Origin: Nocardioides sp. Root140
GTDB lineage: Bacteria > Actinomycetota > Actinomycetes > Propionibacteriales > Nocardioidaceae
Length of the DNA: 64,000 bases
Direction of reading: 5' to 3'
NCBI RefSeq assembly: GCF_001426745.1
Contig: NZ_LMFI01000010.1
Coordinates: forward strand, 1,468-65,467
The notes below the pieces were generated by a model that saw only the letters and a program-made list of their open reading frames with translations, was not told where the DNA came from and did not search any database. Positions 62,321 through 64,000 of the stretch are shown here, piece by piece. A program made the position numbers and the translations under genes. Positions within the stretch are counted from its first letter, which is position 1. Each line of letters begins with the position of its first letter.

Positions 62321-63859
62321 TCAGCCGACCTTGGAGTCGAGCTTGATCTTGAGGGTCTTCTCGTCGCCGTTGCGCTTGACGGTCAGCTCGACCGTGTCGC
62401 CCGGCAGGTGGGAGCGGATGGCCACGATCAGGGTCGGGCTGTCGGTGATCATCCGGTCGTCGAGGGCACTGACGACGTCGCCCTCCTTGAGGCCGGCGTC
62501 CTCGGCCGGGCTGCCCTTCACGATTTCCTGGATGTGTGCACCGTCGCCGGAGCCGTCGCTGTTCACGGTCGCCCCGATCACCGGGTAGCGCGCCTCGCCG
62601 TCCTTGAGGATCTGGTCTGCGGTGACCTTCACCTGCTCGATCGGGATCGCGAAGCCGACGCCGATGTTGCCGGACTCCTGGCCCACGCTGGAGCCGCCGG
62701 TCGTGGCGATCGCCGAGTTCACGCCGACGACCTGCCCGGCCAGGTTGACCAGCGGGCCGCCCGAGTTGCCGGGGTTGATCGCCGCGTCGGTCTGGACGGC
62801 GTTGATGTAGGACTGTGAGTCCTCCTCGCCGCCGGTGGTGACCGGCCGGTCGAGGGCGCTGACGATTCCGGCGGTCACGGTGCTGCTCAGGCCGAGCGGG
62901 GAGCCGATGGCCACGACGTTCTCGCCGACACGCAGGGCCTTCGAGGTGCCGAGTGCGGCGGGCTTCACGTTCTTGAGGCCCTTCACGTAGAGCACGGCGA
63001 GGTCGTAGACGGGGCTGCGGCCGACGACCGTGGCCTCGTGCTGGACGCCCTCGTGGTCGACGATCTTGATCTCGCCACCGTCGGCGGCATCCGCGACGAC
63101 GTGGTTGTTGGTGACGACGTGCCCCTGCTTGTCGAGGAAGAAGCCGGAACCGGTGGCGCCGCCCTCCTCACCCTTGAAGTCGGCGATGATCTGCACGGTG
63201 CTGGGCAGCAGCTGTTCGGCGACGGCGGCGATGCTGCCGTTGTCGGCAGGGAGCGGCGCGGTGTTGACCGTGTCGACGTCGGCCAGGCCGTTGTCGGTGC
63301 GCCCGGGTTCGTCGGAGCTGTCCTGCCACTTGGTCACCACGGCCCCGCCGACGGCACCGCCGACCAGGCCGAGGAGCAGCGAGAGGACGGCCACGGCCGG
63401 CCAGATGCCACGTGGCGACCTGGCCCGACGCTCCGGGGCCGCGCCCACGGCCTGCGCCTGCGGGTAGGCGGCGTACGGCTGCTGCGGGGCACCGTAGGGA
63501 GCGCCCCGGTAGGGGCCGGGTCCGCCGGTCGGGGGCGCGTACGACGGGGGCCCCGAGGGCGGCGCATAGGAGCCGGGCCCCTGCTGGCCGTGCTGCGGCG
63601 CCTGGTGACCGCTGGCTGCGTGAGAGCCGGCAGCCGGGGCCTGCGTGCGCTCGTCGGGCGGCGCGAACTGCGAGGTCTCGGCATCGGGGGCCGCGGACTC
63701 CGCCGGCAGCCTCAGGGTGTGCTCCACGTCGTCGGCGTCGGAGGTCGCGGCAACGGGCTGCTCGGGGTCCGACCGCTCGAGGTCGGCGCGGCCGGCGTCG
63801 GGCTGCTCGCCGTCGGGTGTGGGGGTCTGCTGATCGTTCACTGGGAGATTGTCACCCAT
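62321..63859 (-). CDS. Membrane-anchored HtrA/DegP-like serine protease with PDZ domain
   Basis: A 512-residue protein: a long Pro/Gly/Gln/Tyr-rich cytoplasmic part (1-150), one membrane helix (about 152-175), a trypsin-like domain with His253 (TNNHVV), Asp286 (VYDLAVL) and Ser366 (NPGNSGGPL), and a PDZ domain (about 415-505; GSPAEDAGLKEGDVVSALDD). The protease faces outward and should degrade or refold damaged envelope proteins. It resembles PepD/HtrA2-type proteins. ATG at 63859 has a weak ribosome site, and an in-frame GTG six codons on is an alternative. Confidence 0.92.
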   Translation of the reverse strand: MGDNLPVNDQQTPTPDGEQPDAGRADLERSDPEQPVAATSDADDVEHTLRLPAESAAPDAETSQFAPPDERTQAPAAGSHAASGHQAPQHGQQGPGSYAPPSGPPSYAPPTGGPGPYRGAPYGAPQQPYAAYPQAQAVGAAPERRARSPRGIWPAVAVLSLLLGLVGGAVGGAVVTKWQDSSDEPGRTDNGLADVDTVNTAPLPADNGSIAAVAEQLLPSTVQIIADFKGEEGGATGSGFFLDKQGHVVTNNHVVADAADGGEIKIVDHEGVQHEATVVGRSPVYDLAVLYVKGLKNVKPAALGTSKALRVGENVVAIGSPLGLSSTVTAGIVSALDRPVTTGGEEDSQSYINAVQTDAAINPGNSGGPLVNLAGQVVGVNSAIATTGGSSVGQESGNIGVGFAIPIEQVKVTADQILKDGEARYPVIGATVNSDGSGDGAHIQEIVKGSPAEDAGLKEGDVVSALDDRMITDSPTLIVAIRSHLPGDTVELTVKRNGDEKTLKIKLDSKVG

Positions 63860-63874
63860 CTTGGGAGGGAAGCG

Positions 63875-64000
63875 TCAGGCGCAGAGCCGCGCGTGGACGT
63901 CGACGACACGGTCGTTCCGACCGGCGTGGCCGATCGGGAGGGGCCCGAGACACCGCCGGTCAGGGAGGTGACCGGACCGCGGCGGTCGACCGCCGGGGCC
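63875..64000 (-). CDS. Possible gene end, cut by the window edge
   Basis: The minus-strand frame has no stop from the window edge to the TGA at 63875 (about 41 codons). It ends CLGPLPIGHAGRNDRVVDVH and ARLCA. The stop lies 15 bases before the HtrA start, as in an operon. Too short to assign; it may not be a gene. Confidence 0.35.
   Translation of the reverse strand, partial: GPGGRPPRSGHLPDRRCLGPLPIGHAGRNDRVVDVHARLCA

Overview
The window is high-GC DNA with GTG and TTG starts, ATGA gene overlaps and gene sets typical of Actinomycetota: the mtrA-mtrB-lpqB two-component operon, TatB-like, WD/LysM-type envelope proteins, and DUF3107, DUF3499 and Rv3235 families. Gene order follows the Mycobacterium tuberculosis Rv3206c-Rv3259 interval (moeZ, TetR, DUF3107, ferritin-like, DEAD helicase, parA-like ... 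Rv3235-like, secA, hpf, comF-like, lpqB-mtrB-mtrA, ahcY ... SIS protein, manB, DUF3499). Several family members (DUF6758, sulfotransferase with LicD/methyltransferase, DUF5302) point to a Nocardioides-like organism. The genus is an inference from recall of gene families and no search was run.

Layout. 0.1-14 kb: secreted proteins (lipoprotein, S1 serine protease, M6 metalloprotease), moeZ, a TetR-DUF3107 pair, a MarR-controlled DHA2 drug exporter, ferritin-like protein, DEAD-box helicase, L,D-transpeptidase and a ParA-like ATPase. 14.27-20.30 kb: a roughly 6.04 kb mobile element of the recombinase-in-trio (RIT) kind, inserted in marC. It has three overlapping tyrosine recombinase genes on the right and, on the left, an Hsp20 operon facing a J-domain/HspR-like MerR/STAS operon. 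Removing it joins the two marC halves in frame to a normal 206-residue protein. 20.3-28.4 kb: PHP phosphoesterase, DUF6758, histidine phosphatase, MFS, double-hotdog hydratase, two paralogous lipoproteins, acyl-CoA dehydrogenase. 28.4-36 kb: a minus-strand cluster of PLD-like protein, two sulfotransferases, a coiled-coil protein and a LicD-methyltransferase fusion, facing a secreted nuclease-phosphodiesterase fusion; cell-surface glycopolymer work is a plausible theme. 36-41.3 kb: MgtE-like regulator domain protein, DUF1003, Mrp, TatB-like, LysM, Rv3235-like. 41.5-58.5 kb: secA, a speE-like aminopropyltransferase with DUF350/DUF4247/DUF2617/DUF4178 partners, an AlkX/YcaQ-type glycosylase, a NarL-type regulator, hpf, comF-like, lpqB-mtrB-mtrA, ahcY, DUF808. 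58.7-64 kb: SIS protein, Trm112-like, manB, DUF3499, degenerate zincin-like protein and an HtrA protease.

Many intergenic spaces hold unusually long perfect inverted repeats (stems of 15-24 bp), mostly between convergent genes or below a gene end, plus two copies of a dispersed palindromic element (14.06 and 21.65 kb) and a small tandem array before secA. No rRNA, tRNA, CRISPR array or prophage was seen.
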